NCBI GenBank assembly: GCA_903840825.1
Contig: CAIMHL010000201.1
Location: forward strand, 1-18,361
Length of the DNA stretch: 18,361 bases
Direction: 5' to 3'
Origin: an uncultured beta proteobacterium
Lineage (GTDB): Bacteria; Pseudomonadota; Gammaproteobacteria; Burkholderiales; Burkholderiaceae_C
Of this stretch, positions 7,656 through 13,565 are shown piece after piece. The notes under the pieces are model-generated. The model worked only from the letters and a program-made list of their open reading frames with translations. It did not search any database and had not been told where the DNA came from. A program made the position numbers and the translations under genes. Each line of letters starts with the position of its first letter. The first letter of the stretch is position 1.

Positions 7656-7794
7656 AGGGACCTGAATGTGCAGTGGGTACAGGGTAGCTAGATTACCCGA
7701 ACGGCGGGGCCTTGGTGAAAGTCCGCCCGAACGTCAGCACGAGTAGTAGCCTAAATGTCGGCACAATAGCTCGTTTGTGCCCGCCAAAACTCCC

Positions 7795-8586
7795 ATGCAA
7801 GACCGTCTCAAAATTGGCCTCAGCGCCTGCTTCTTTCACCCAGACCCCAAGCGCGACGCGTTTGCCAGTAAAACGCTGCACTACATCGAGCAGTCGATGG
7901 CGCACTGGGTGATGTCGGGGGGCGCGCTGCCGGTCATGATCCCATCGCCCACCGGCGACACCGCACGGGGCGAGGTGGGGGTGGACGACTACGCGCAGTG
8001 GCTGGACGGCTTGGTGTTGCACGGCGGCGCAGACGTGTGGCCCGGCAGCTACGGCGAGACGCCGATGCACGCCAGTTGGCACGGCGACCGCCTGCGTGAT
8101 GACTACGAACTGGCGCTGGCCCGGGCCTTTGTGGCGGCAGGCAAACCGGTGTTTGGCATCTGCAGGGGCATGCAGCTCATCAATGTGGCGTTTGGTGGAA
8201 CCTTGATTCAGGACATTCCCACCCAGCACCCCAACGCCGCGGCGCATCGCCACGCTGATCTTTACGAGCACAATTTCCACACCCTGGAAATAGTGCCTGA
8301 AACACGGCTTAGCGCACTACTGAATTGCTTGAATAGCTATAAAGTAAATAGCATTCATCACCAAGGCATCAAAGACCTGGCTCCTGGTTTTGTGGTGGAG
8401 GCGCGCTGCCCGGTTGATGGCATGGTCGAGGCCATCCGGTCAACGGGCCCGGGCTTTGTAGCCGCCGTGCAGTGGCACCCGGAGTTTCACCAGCCAGCGC
8501 ATGGCGCGCTGGATGACACACCTTTGTTGACCGATTTTCTGGAGGCCGCGCAACAAGCGCGCTCAGTGGCCGCCCAAATAGCCTGA
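7795..8586 (+). CDS. gamma-glutamyl-gamma-aminobutyrate hydrolase family protein (peptidase C26, PuuD-like)
   Basis: A 263-residue class I glutamine-amidotransferase-like hydrolase. The nucleophile elbow FGICRGMQLINV has Cys123, and VQWHPEF supplies His228 and Glu230, completing the triad. LHGGADVWPGSYGE (75-88), DDYELAL and VNSIHHQGIK (184-193) are further hallmarks of the PuuD/peptidase C26 group, which cleaves gamma-glutamyl bonds such as gamma-glutamyl-GABA in putrescine breakdown. No other putrescine gene is nearby, so the substrate stays open. Start taken at ATG 7795; a GTG at 7777 is also open and neither has a clear ribosome site. The segment coding LNSYKVNS coincides with a copy of the GCTAT-N7-ATAGC repeat. 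The last 24 bases overlap the convergent DUF3429 gene. Confidence 0.92.
   Translation: MQDRLKIGLSACFFHPDPKRDAFASKTLHYIEQSMAHWVMSGGALPVMIPSPTGDTARGEVGVDDYAQWLDGLVLHGGADVWPGSYGETPMHASWHGDRLRDDYELALARAFVAAGKPVFGICRGMQLINVAFGGTLIQDIPTQHPNAAAHRHADLYEHNFHTLEIVPETRLSALLNCLNSYKVNSIHHQGIKDLAPGFVVEARCPVDGMVEAIRSTGPGFVAAVQWHPEFHQPAHGALDDTPLLTDFLEAAQQARSVAAQIA
8327..8356. repeat. GCTAT-N7-ATAGC repeat copy inside the peptidase C26 coding region
   Basis: GCTT (8327-8330), four bases, AGCTAT (8335-8340), seven bases, ATAGC (8348-8352), with outer GAAT/ATTC arms (8331-8334 and 8353-8356). Word order and spacing match the intergenic copy at 1338-1364. It is read in frame as part of the C26 protein, just before the conserved HHQ. 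The composition is AT-rich in contrast to the GC-rich flanking codons. Confidence 0.5.
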
Positions 8587-9045
8587 AACAGCCAGGCAAA
8601 TACAGGCCACGCTGCTCAAGCGCAGCCGCATGGGCAAGTACCAGTTGGCCAGGTTGCTGATGTTGTCCAGGCGCCGGTCTTGCAAGTAATGCACCACAAA
8701 CCCGGCTATCAAAAGCGTTGCCGCCAGCATGGGGGGCAGCAGCAAGGCTGTCCAAGCCAACAGCGCCGGTACCACGCTCCAAATGAAGCGCACCACGCGC
8801 TGATCCGTATCAAGCTCGGGCAGCGTCATGGCAAAGGCCCAGTGCAGCGCCCCGACAAAACTCAGAATAATGGCCCCATAGGCCAGCTGCGAATCACGCC
8901 AAAGCGGGCCATGCACCGGGTCTAGCAGCACCCCGAGGGTGAGCAACACAAAGGGCAGCAAGCCGCCGTAGCCCAGCCAAGCGACGGCAGGTGGTGGCGC
9001 GTTGGCATCGGGCAGGGGCTGGGAGAGTTGGGGTAATGAGTCCAT
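8563..9045 (-). CDS. DUF3429 domain-containing inner-membrane protein
   Basis: A 160-residue integral membrane protein. Hydrophobic helices are visible at about 21-41, 55-73 (YGAIILSFVGALHWAFAM), 88-103, 105-120 and 142-157. The YGAIILSFVGALHWA segment with its conserved Trp is the recognisable signature of DUF3429, and the LDNISNLANWYLPMRLRLS loop before the last helix is also typical. No enzymatic motif is evident and the function of the family is unknown. ATG 9045 is the only sensible start; there is no competing upstream codon. The 3' end overlaps the end of the convergent peptidase C26 gene by 24 bases. Confidence 0.85.
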   Translation of the reverse strand: MDSLPQLSQPLPDANAPPPAVAWLGYGGLLPFVLLTLGVLLDPVHGPLWRDSQLAYGAIILSFVGALHWAFAMTLPELDTDQRVVRFIWSVVPALLAWTALLLPPMLAATLLIAGFVVHYLQDRRLDNISNLANWYLPMRLRLSSVACICLAVSGYLGGH

Positions 9046-9203
9046 AGGGTGGCGTTGGGGTGGGCTGGTGGTGAATTTAACGCTAATTTCAATAGCCCCA
9101 TGTCGTCATGGAAACGCTGAAAAGCTTTATTCTCGGGGCATTTAGTGACAATAGCTGCCTGAATTGCAGGGCGTTTTGTCCTTACTCAAACAGACCATAC
9201 CCT

Positions 9204-9770
9204 ATGCCTACGCGCCCATTGCTTCGCCGTTACTGGCCCATGAAGTCCGCTTTACTGCTGGCCTTCGCATTCAGCCTGGCCGCCTGCTCTACGAGCCCGC
9301 CCGAGGGTATTGTGGCGGTGATGCCGTTTGATGTGGCGCGCTATGAGGGGCAATGGTTCGAAGTGGCCCGCATGGACCATTCTTTTGAGCGGGGCTTGAG
9401 CGACGTGAGTGCGCGCTACCGCCTTCAGGCCGATGGCAGCGTGCAGGTGATCAACCGTGGCTTTGATGCCAAGAAGAACGACTGGAAAGAAGCGGTCGGG
9501 CGCGCCCTGTTCATTGGCGACCCCAAAATAGCCTCGCTCAAAGTGTCGTTCTTTGGCCCGTTTTACGGCGGCTACCATGTGGCTTCGTTGGACAAAGAAA
9601 ACTACCAATGGGCTTTGGTGGTGGGCCCCGACCGCGATTACGTCTGGATTTTGGCGCGTGACAAACAACTCAAACCCGAAGTGCGCGAACAGTTGCTGGC
9701 CCAGGCCACCCGCATGGGGCTGGCGGTGGACAAGCTCATTTGGGTGAGTCACACCCGCACCAGCCCATGA
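9204..9770 (+). CDS. blc: lipocalin family outer-membrane lipoprotein (Blc-like)
   Basis: A 188-residue bacterial lipocalin. The N-terminus has arginines, a hydrophobic stretch SALLLAFAFSLAAC and a lipobox ending in Cys28, so it is exported and lipidated. Lipocalin motifs follow: YEGQWFEVARMDHSFERGL (the GxW motif region), VINRGFD, and LKVSFFGPFYGGYHV, then ALVVGPDRDYVWILAR, which closely matches E. coli Blc. Blc binds fatty acids and lysophospholipids and is thought to serve membrane maintenance. Start: ATG 9204 gives a signal peptide with a longer basic n-region, ATG 9240 (MKSALLL) gives a shorter but adequate one; no clear ribosome site decides. The frame is open back to 9108, but that would place the hydrophobic segment too deep for a signal peptide. 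Confidence 0.92.
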   Translation: MPTRPLLRRYWPMKSALLLAFAFSLAACSTSPPEGIVAVMPFDVARYEGQWFEVARMDHSFERGLSDVSARYRLQADGSVQVINRGFDAKKNDWKEAVGRALFIGDPKIASLKVSFFGPFYGGYHVASLDKENYQWALVVGPDRDYVWILARDKQLKPEVREQLLAQATRMGLAVDKLIWVSHTRTSP

Positions 9771-9809
9771 GCACCGGCGTAACAAACTCAATTTAAAGGA
9801 AACAACGAC

Positions 9810-9971
9810 ATGGATGAAGACGAACGGTGCTGCGGCACAGGAACCTGCCTGATCAACGCCGAGGGCGAGTGCTGGTGCGGGCAAAAGTGGGATGGCGAAA
9901 AAATGTGCTCGCCTAAACTTGAGGCAGAGCCGGCCAAAGCGCCGGATGCAGTTGACGGCCCTGCGGATTAG
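9810..9971 (+). CDS. small six-cysteine protein, function unknown
   Basis: A 53-residue ORF with six cysteines at 7, 8, 13, 21, 23 and 33: it begins MDEDERCCGTGTCLINAEGE and continues with CWCGQKWDGEKMC, then a Pro/Ala/Glu-rich acidic tail. An AAAGGA ribosome site lies about nine bases before the ATG, which strongly supports translation. The clustered CC, C, CxC and C residues suggest metal binding or a disulfide knot; there is no signal peptide, so it is probably cytoplasmic and metal-binding. It starts 39 bases after the lipocalin stop and may share its transcript. Its stop overlaps the end of the convergent TIGR03643 gene by 4 bases. I believe similar small proteins occur in other betaproteobacteria, but I cannot name a family. 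Confidence 0.72.
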   Translation: MDEDERCCGTGTCLINAEGECWCGQKWDGEKMCSPKLEAEPAKAPDAVDGPAD

Positions 9972-10231
9972 TGCTTGTATTGCGTCGGGCAATAGGCCCG
10001 CTTGACGCCGGGTTCGCGCCGCGCCACATGCTTGGTGGCGCGGTTGACCACTCGTTTGCGCCACATTCTGAAAGAGCTGGGCTTCATGTTGGCGCGCATG
10101 AAGTCGATCACCGCTGACTCATTCAGGCCGTACAGGCGCTCGATGGCGTCAAACGGCGTGCGGTCTTCCCAGGCCATCTCGATGATTCTTGAGGTGTCGC
10201 CCTCATTGAAGGTCAGTGCGGTTTTTGCCAT
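9968..10231 (-). CDS. TIGR03643 / DUF2805 family protein
   Basis: An 87-residue protein with the family signature almost in full: SRIIEMAWEDRTPFDAIERLYGL (14-36), then MRANMKPSSFRMWRKRVVNRATKHV (45-69). The first part reads as a short helix-turn-helix-like helical segment and the second is strongly basic, which would suit nucleic-acid binding; the family's function is not known. It starts at ATG 10231 with a weak ribosome site. The 3' end overlaps the six-cysteine small gene by 4 bases in convergent orientation; divergent from the YchJ-like gene, with 70 bases between them. Confidence 0.88.
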   Translation of the reverse strand: MAKTALTFNEGDTSRIIEMAWEDRTPFDAIERLYGLNESAVIDFMRANMKPSSFRMWRKRVVNRATKHVARREPGVKRAYCPTQYKH

Positions 10232-10301
10232 GTTCAGGGTGAATGCTCAGAAAATACAAGTCCCTGATTAAGCCTGCATTTTGTCCACTAACATCGCCGC
10301 C

Positions 10302-10709
10302 ATGAAGAAAACCCCTCACCCAGCCACCGCTGCTTGCCCCTGCGGGAGCGAAAAAACCTACGAAGACTGCTGCGGCCCCTGGCACGCTGGCTTCAAAGCA
10401 GGGGTGCACGCCCCCACGCCCGAAGCCCTCATGCGCTCACGCTACAGCGCCTACGTGCTGGGGCTCATTGAGTATTTGCTGTCTACCTGGCACGCCTCCA
10501 CCTCGCCCGGCGAGCTGGAGTTGTCCCCGGTCAAATGGCTAGGCCTGGAAGTGCGCTTTGCCCACATGGCCGGCGACGCGGGGGTGGTCGAGTTTGTTGC
10601 CCGCTGCCGAGACAGCTCAGGCGCCCAGCGCCTGCATGAGACCAGCCGCTTTGTCCGCGATGGCGGGCGCTGGTTTTACATTGACGGGCAAATGACGGTG
10701 GCCGAGTGA
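10302..10709 (+). CDS. YchJ family (UPF0225) protein with SEC-C zinc motif
   Basis: A 135-residue protein that opens with a SEC-C-type zinc-binding motif: C12-x-C14 (CPCGS) and C23-C24 (YEDCCGPW). The YchJ-specific segment PTPEALMRSRYSAYVLG (39-54), the central LGLEVRF and the ending HETSRFVRDGGRWFYIDG (112-129) match the UPF0225/YchJ layout, an NTF2-like fold after the zinc knuckle. The function is not established; SEC-C motifs often mediate protein contacts, as in SecA. Start at ATG 10302; a TTG at 10281 is in frame but would place extra residues before the typical start. Tail-to-tail with the acidic helical gene, with 25 bases between. Confidence 0.9.
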   Translation: MKKTPHPATAACPCGSEKTYEDCCGPWHAGFKAGVHAPTPEALMRSRYSAYVLGLIEYLLSTWHASTSPGELELSPVKWLGLEVRFAHMAGDAGVVEFVARCRDSSGAQRLHETSRFVRDGGRWFYIDGQMTVAE

Positions 10710-10734
10710 GCGGCCGTACGAAAATGACGACGGA

Positions 10735-11034
10735 TCAGCCTTCAGTGTCATCAAACAATTCGTCGTCTAAATTACTGTTGTCCATGACAGCAATCTCGGC
10801 ATACTGAACCGCGTTTAACTGATGGCGAAAAGCCTGAAATGCATGCTTGGCTGTGCTTTCAGCATCGCCATCTTCGTCTGCGGTGGCCGCTAAACGGTGG
10901 TGCTTTGCAGCGGCTTCAAAGTGGCGCGCGGCCATCTGATGGTATTCGGCTGCAGTCTCGAACTCTTCATCAAAGCTCTCCTCAATCAACTCAGCACCCG
11001 TGTCTATTTGAATATTCGACTCTGTATTGCTCAT
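10735..11034 (-). CDS. acidic His/Ala-rich helical protein, function unknown
   Basis: A 99-residue protein without a signal peptide or membrane segment. Residues 26-54 (AAEYHQMAARHFEAAAKHHR, then LAATADEDG) and 60-84 (STAKHAFQAFRHQLNAVQYAEIA) form two amphipathic helices rich in Ala and His, flanked by very acidic ends (EESFDEEFE near the N-terminus, DDELFDDTEG at the C-terminus). The arrangement suggests a helical hairpin, perhaps metal- or polyanion-sensing, but no family is recognised. Translation is well supported by an AGGAG site eight bases before ATG 11034. It is divergent from ppk2 across a 230-base region with a PHO-box-like repeat on the ppk2 side and a GACAG-N7-CTGTC palindrome on its own side. 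Confidence 0.78.
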   Translation of the reverse strand: MSNTESNIQIDTGAELIEESFDEEFETAAEYHQMAARHFEAAAKHHRLAATADEDGDAESTAKHAFQAFRHQLNAVQYAEIAVMDNSNLDDELFDDTEG

Positions 11035-11055
11035 GAAGTACGCTCCTAAAAAGGC

Positions 11056-11072
11056 GACAGAAATTTACTGTC
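11056..11072. promoter_or_regulatory. GACAG-N7-CTGTC palindrome in the ppk2 divergent region
   Basis: GACAG (11056-11060) and CTGTC (11068-11072) form a perfect inverted repeat with a seven-base AT-only spacer, 22 bases upstream of the start of the acidic helical gene. It sits where an operator or leader hairpin of that gene would be. The arms contain the CTGTC core of PHO half-sites but are inverted rather than direct, so it is not called a PHO box. Confidence 0.35.
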
Positions 11073-11194
11073 AGTTCATGATGCTTGGACGCGGTGAAGA
11101 CTTGATGACAAAGCGCAATAACCAAAATCATGGGGTCGGCGCCTCGCCCTGAGGCTGCTGGCGCGGCCCAGTCCTTTTGACCCAAAGCAGCTAT

Positions 11195-11228
11195 TTTTCA
11201 CAAGCTTGTCACAAATCATCCATATTCT
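11195..11228 (+). promoter_or_regulatory. PHO-box-like promoter of ppk2
   Basis: TTTTCAC (11195-11201) and TTGTCAC (11206-11212) are direct repeats with an 11-bp period and a 4-bp spacer, the geometry of a PhoB site (consensus CTGTCAT half-sites). Exactly ten bases after the second repeat comes TATTCT (11223-11228), a 4-of-6 match to the -10 consensus and the same spacing as in E. coli phoA. Transcription would start near 11235, leaving room for the GGGAG site at 11254-11258 and TTG 11265. Confidence 0.55.
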
Positions 11229-11264
11229 TCTCCTGATTTGACTCATTCAAACTGGGAGTTTCAC

Positions 11265-12182
11265 TTGAATCCAAACGACGAGGCCTTGGTGCAGCGCATT
11301 CGACGAGATCTCGCAGACAGCTATGACGAAGAGTTGGAGCTTGAGCTGGAAGACCGCCATCTGGACACCCTGGAAGACGGCACACTCGACGTCTCCTCGG
11401 CTCAATACAAAGAAGACCGACGCCAGTATTTCCGTGAACTATTTCGCATGCAGGCGGAGTTGGTCAAGCTGCAAGACTGGGTGGTCAACACTGGCCACAA
11501 AGTGGTGATTTTGTTTGAAGGCCGCGATGCTGCGGGCAAAGGCGGGGCCATCAAACGAATCACCCAGCGACTTAACCCAAGGGTGTGCCGCGTAGCTGCC
11601 TTGCCCGCGCCAAATGCGCGGGAGCAAACACAGTGGTACTTTCAGCGCTTTGTGTCGCACTTGCCCGGTGCAGGTGAAATCGTGTTGTTTGACCGAAGCT
11701 GGTACAACCGCGCCGGTGTTGAGAAGGTGATGGGCTTTTGCTCGGATGATGAATACGAGGAATTTTTCAGATCTGTGCCAGAGTTTGAAAAAATGCTGGT
11801 GCGCTCGGGCATCCAGTTGATCAAATACTGGTTTTCCATCTCGGATGAAGAGCAGCACCTGCGCTTTTTGGGTCGCATTCACGACCCCCTCAAGCAATGG
11901 AAGCTCAGCCCCATGGACCTGGAGTCGCGCAAGCGCTGGGAAGCCTACACCAAAGCCAAAGAAGTGATGCTGGAGCGCACCCACATTCCTGAAGCGCCCT
12001 GGTGGGTGGTGCAGGCGGTGGACAAGAAAAAAGCGCGCCTCAATTGCATTCACCACCTGCTGGCCCAGATTCCCTATACAGAAATAGAACCCCAATCAAT
12101 CGAGTTGCCGCAGCGCGAGCGTCACGAGGACTATTGCAGGCAGCCTGTTCCTAATGAGATTGTGGTGCCCGAAGTGTATTGA
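11265..12182 (+). CDS. ppk2: polyphosphate kinase 2 family protein (PPK2, class I type)
   Basis: A cytoplasmic kinase that moves phosphate between polyphosphate and nucleotides, usually favouring phosphorylation of ADP or GDP from polyphosphate. Of 305 residues, the core carries the Walker A motif FEGRDAAGKGG (84-94), ITQRLNPR, ALPAPNAREQTQWYFQR (112-128), Walker B LFDRSWYNRAGVE (141-153) and the lid DPLKQWKLSPMDLESR (207-222), all standard for the single-domain class I group. An acidic N-terminal extension (DEELELELEDRHLDTLEDG) precedes the core. Start: TTG 11265 has a GGGAG site six bases upstream and fits the predicted promoter; the frame is open to TTG 11238, which has no ribosome site. 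A PHO-box-like element lies upstream. The plcP-like operon follows 179 bases later on the same strand. Confidence 0.95.
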   Translation: MNPNDEALVQRIRRDLADSYDEELELELEDRHLDTLEDGTLDVSSAQYKEDRRQYFRELFRMQAELVKLQDWVVNTGHKVVILFEGRDAAGKGGAIKRITQRLNPRVCRVAALPAPNAREQTQWYFQRFVSHLPGAGEIVLFDRSWYNRAGVEKVMGFCSDDEYEEFFRSVPEFEKMLVRSGIQLIKYWFSISDEEQHLRFLGRIHDPLKQWKLSPMDLESRKRWEAYTKAKEVMLERTHIPEAPWWVVQAVDKKKARLNCIHHLLAQIPYTEIEPQSIELPQRERHEDYCRQPVPNEIVVPEVY

Positions 12183-12231
12183 GCATGGCTGTGAAGCTTG
12201 CGAATGAAGACCAAATGATGGCGGGGGCCTG

Positions 12232-12249
12232 TTTTCATCAAAATGACAC
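12232..12249 (+). promoter_or_regulatory. weak PHO-box-like direct repeat upstream of the plcP-like operon
   Basis: TTTTCAT (12232-12238), four bases CAAA, then ATGACAC (12243-12249): 11-bp period, each half matching a PHO half-site in 5 of 7 places. No good -10 element lies ten bases downstream, so this is much weaker than the sites at 11195 and 18107. It lies 113 bases before the plcP-like start, inside a 179-base non-coding stretch in which I see no other clear signal. Confidence 0.3.
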
Positions 12250-12361
12250 GCCCTTGTAACGGCGCTTAAACAGTCCTGTGCCATGCTTGAACCATGGAAT
12301 TCTTAAAGCAAAAAATTCGGAAAAGAGCCCCTGGTTTCAATGGCTCTGGGAGCGCCGCCCC

Positions 12362-13144
12362 ATGATGCAACCTAAAGTTGTCCGCTCTATTTTTCTCTCC
12401 GACATCCACCTGGGAACCAAAGCGTGCCAAGCCCACCATTTGCTTGAATTCCTGAAATCCTACTCATCCGAGCATGTTTTCTTGCTGGGTGATATTGTCG
12501 ATTTGTGGTCCATGAGCCGAGGTGCTGTTCATTGGTCAGAGGCACAAAATACCTTCGTTCAGAAAATGCTTCGGCGGGCTCGCCACGGCGAAAAAGTTAT
12601 TTTTATACCGGGTAACCACGACGAAGCCATTCGCGAATATGTGGGCGCTTTATTTGGTAATATTTTAGTGAAGCACGAGCACATCCACACGGCAGCGGAT
12701 GGCAGGCGTTATCTTCTTTTGCACGGCGATGAATTCGATCAGGTCACTCGCCACCACAGGTGGATTGCTGTGTTGGGTGACAAAGCCTATGACCTTCTTG
12801 TCAGCATCAATCACTATTTGTCGTGGCTTCGCCGAACCCTCAAACGACCCGGCTACTGGTCTCTGGCCGGCTATGCAAAACGAAAAGTAAAAACAGCGGT
12901 CAGCTTCATCTTTAACTTTGAAGATGCCGTTATCCGCCACGCCCGAACCCAAGGCGTTGACGGCGCTATTTGTGGCCACATACATTGGCCCATGATCAAG
13001 GACATTGATGGCATGCAGTACCTCAACTGTGGCGACTGGGTTGACAGTTGCACCGCGATTGTTGAGCACTTGAATGGGCATATGGAACTCATCACCTGGA
13101 ACGAGGCGTCCATGAGTTCGGCGTCCATCGCTGCCAGCGCATGA
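12362..13144 (+). CDS. PlcP-like metallophosphoesterase (often annotated UDP-2,3-diacylglucosamine diphosphatase, COG2908)
   Basis: A 260-residue calcineurin-type metallophosphoesterase. Metal-site motifs are complete: SDIHLG (D14, H16), GDIVDLW (D44), GNHDE (N85, H86), LLHGDEFD (H121) and GHIHWP (H206, H208). The motif GNHD rather than the GNRD of E. coli LpxH, together with NCGDWVDSCTA (222-232) and YWSLAGYAKRKVKTAVSFIFNFE (165-187), places it with the LpxH-related group that includes rhizobial PlcP. PlcP is a phospholipase C that removes phosphate head groups from phospholipids under phosphate starvation and leaves diacylglycerol. The context supports this reading: diacylglycerol kinase and an Agt-like glycosyltransferase follow. 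ATG 12362 has a GGGAG site nine bases upstream; GTG 12278 is open but lacks support. An LpxH-type role in lipid A synthesis cannot be excluded. Confidence 0.85.
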   Translation: MMQPKVVRSIFLSDIHLGTKACQAHHLLEFLKSYSSEHVFLLGDIVDLWSMSRGAVHWSEAQNTFVQKMLRRARHGEKVIFIPGNHDEAIREYVGALFGNILVKHEHIHTAADGRRYLLLHGDEFDQVTRHHRWIAVLGDKAYDLLVSINHYLSWLRRTLKRPGYWSLAGYAKRKVKTAVSFIFNFEDAVIRHARTQGVDGAICGHIHWPMIKDIDGMQYLNCGDWVDSCTAIVEHLNGHMELITWNEASMSSASIAASA

Positions 13145-13145
13145 A

Positions 13146-13523
13146 ATGTCATTGATGGAAAGTCCTCACAAGGGTAAGACCGGTCTCAAGCGTCTGTTCA
13201 ACGCCCTGAAGTACTCATTGGCCGGCTTGCAAGCTGCCTTTCGCAACGAGGATGCATTTCGCCAGGAAGTCATGTCGGCATGTGTGTTGGTACCACTGGC
13301 TTTTTATCTTGAATCGGACATGCTCAGCCGGGCCATGATGATTGCTTGTGTGTTCTTGGTGCTGATGGTTGAGCTTCTCAATTCGGCCATTGAGGCCACG
13401 GTCGATCGTATTTCACTGGAAGACCACCGTCTCGCCAAACGCGCCAAAGACATCGGCAGTGCCGCTGTGCTCGTCAGCACAGTCAACCTCGTTGTGGTGT
13501 GGGGCCTGATTTTATGGAAGTGA
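13146..13523 (+). CDS. dgkA: diacylglycerol kinase
   Basis: Phosphorylates diacylglycerol with ATP to phosphatidate at the inner membrane. The 125 residues match E. coli DgkA (122) along the whole length: RNEDAFRQE (33-41) carries the Glu matching E28, and ELLNSAIEATVDRIS (76-90) contains E76 and E83, equivalent to E. coli E69 and catalytic E76, followed by RAKDIGSAAVLVS (99-111). Three membrane helices are visible (about 43-56, 62-82, 106-124). The start codon is one base after the plcP-like stop, so the two genes are almost certainly translated from one mRNA; ATG 13155 is a possible alternative start. In a PlcP/Agt setting it would recycle released diacylglycerol into phospholipid synthesis instead of glycolipid. 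Confidence 0.96.
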   Translation: MSLMESPHKGKTGLKRLFNALKYSLAGLQAAFRNEDAFRQEVMSACVLVPLAFYLESDMLSRAMMIACVFLVLMVELLNSAIEATVDRISLEDHRLAKRAKDIGSAAVLVSTVNLVVVWGLILWK

Positions 13524-13565
13524 TGGGCGCGCAAATCCTGCGTATCTTTTAAAAGAGCGGTTCCT

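Noticed and set aside
11141..11155. GCCTC-N5-GAGGC hairpin in the ppk2 upstream region
   Set aside because: Five-pair stem in GC-rich DNA without T-run or symmetry with other sites; likely chance.
12278..12361. Upstream GTG start for the PlcP-like gene
   Set aside because: The ATG at 12362 has a GGGAG site and begins right before the first metal-binding strand, as usual for the family; the extension has no recognised motif.
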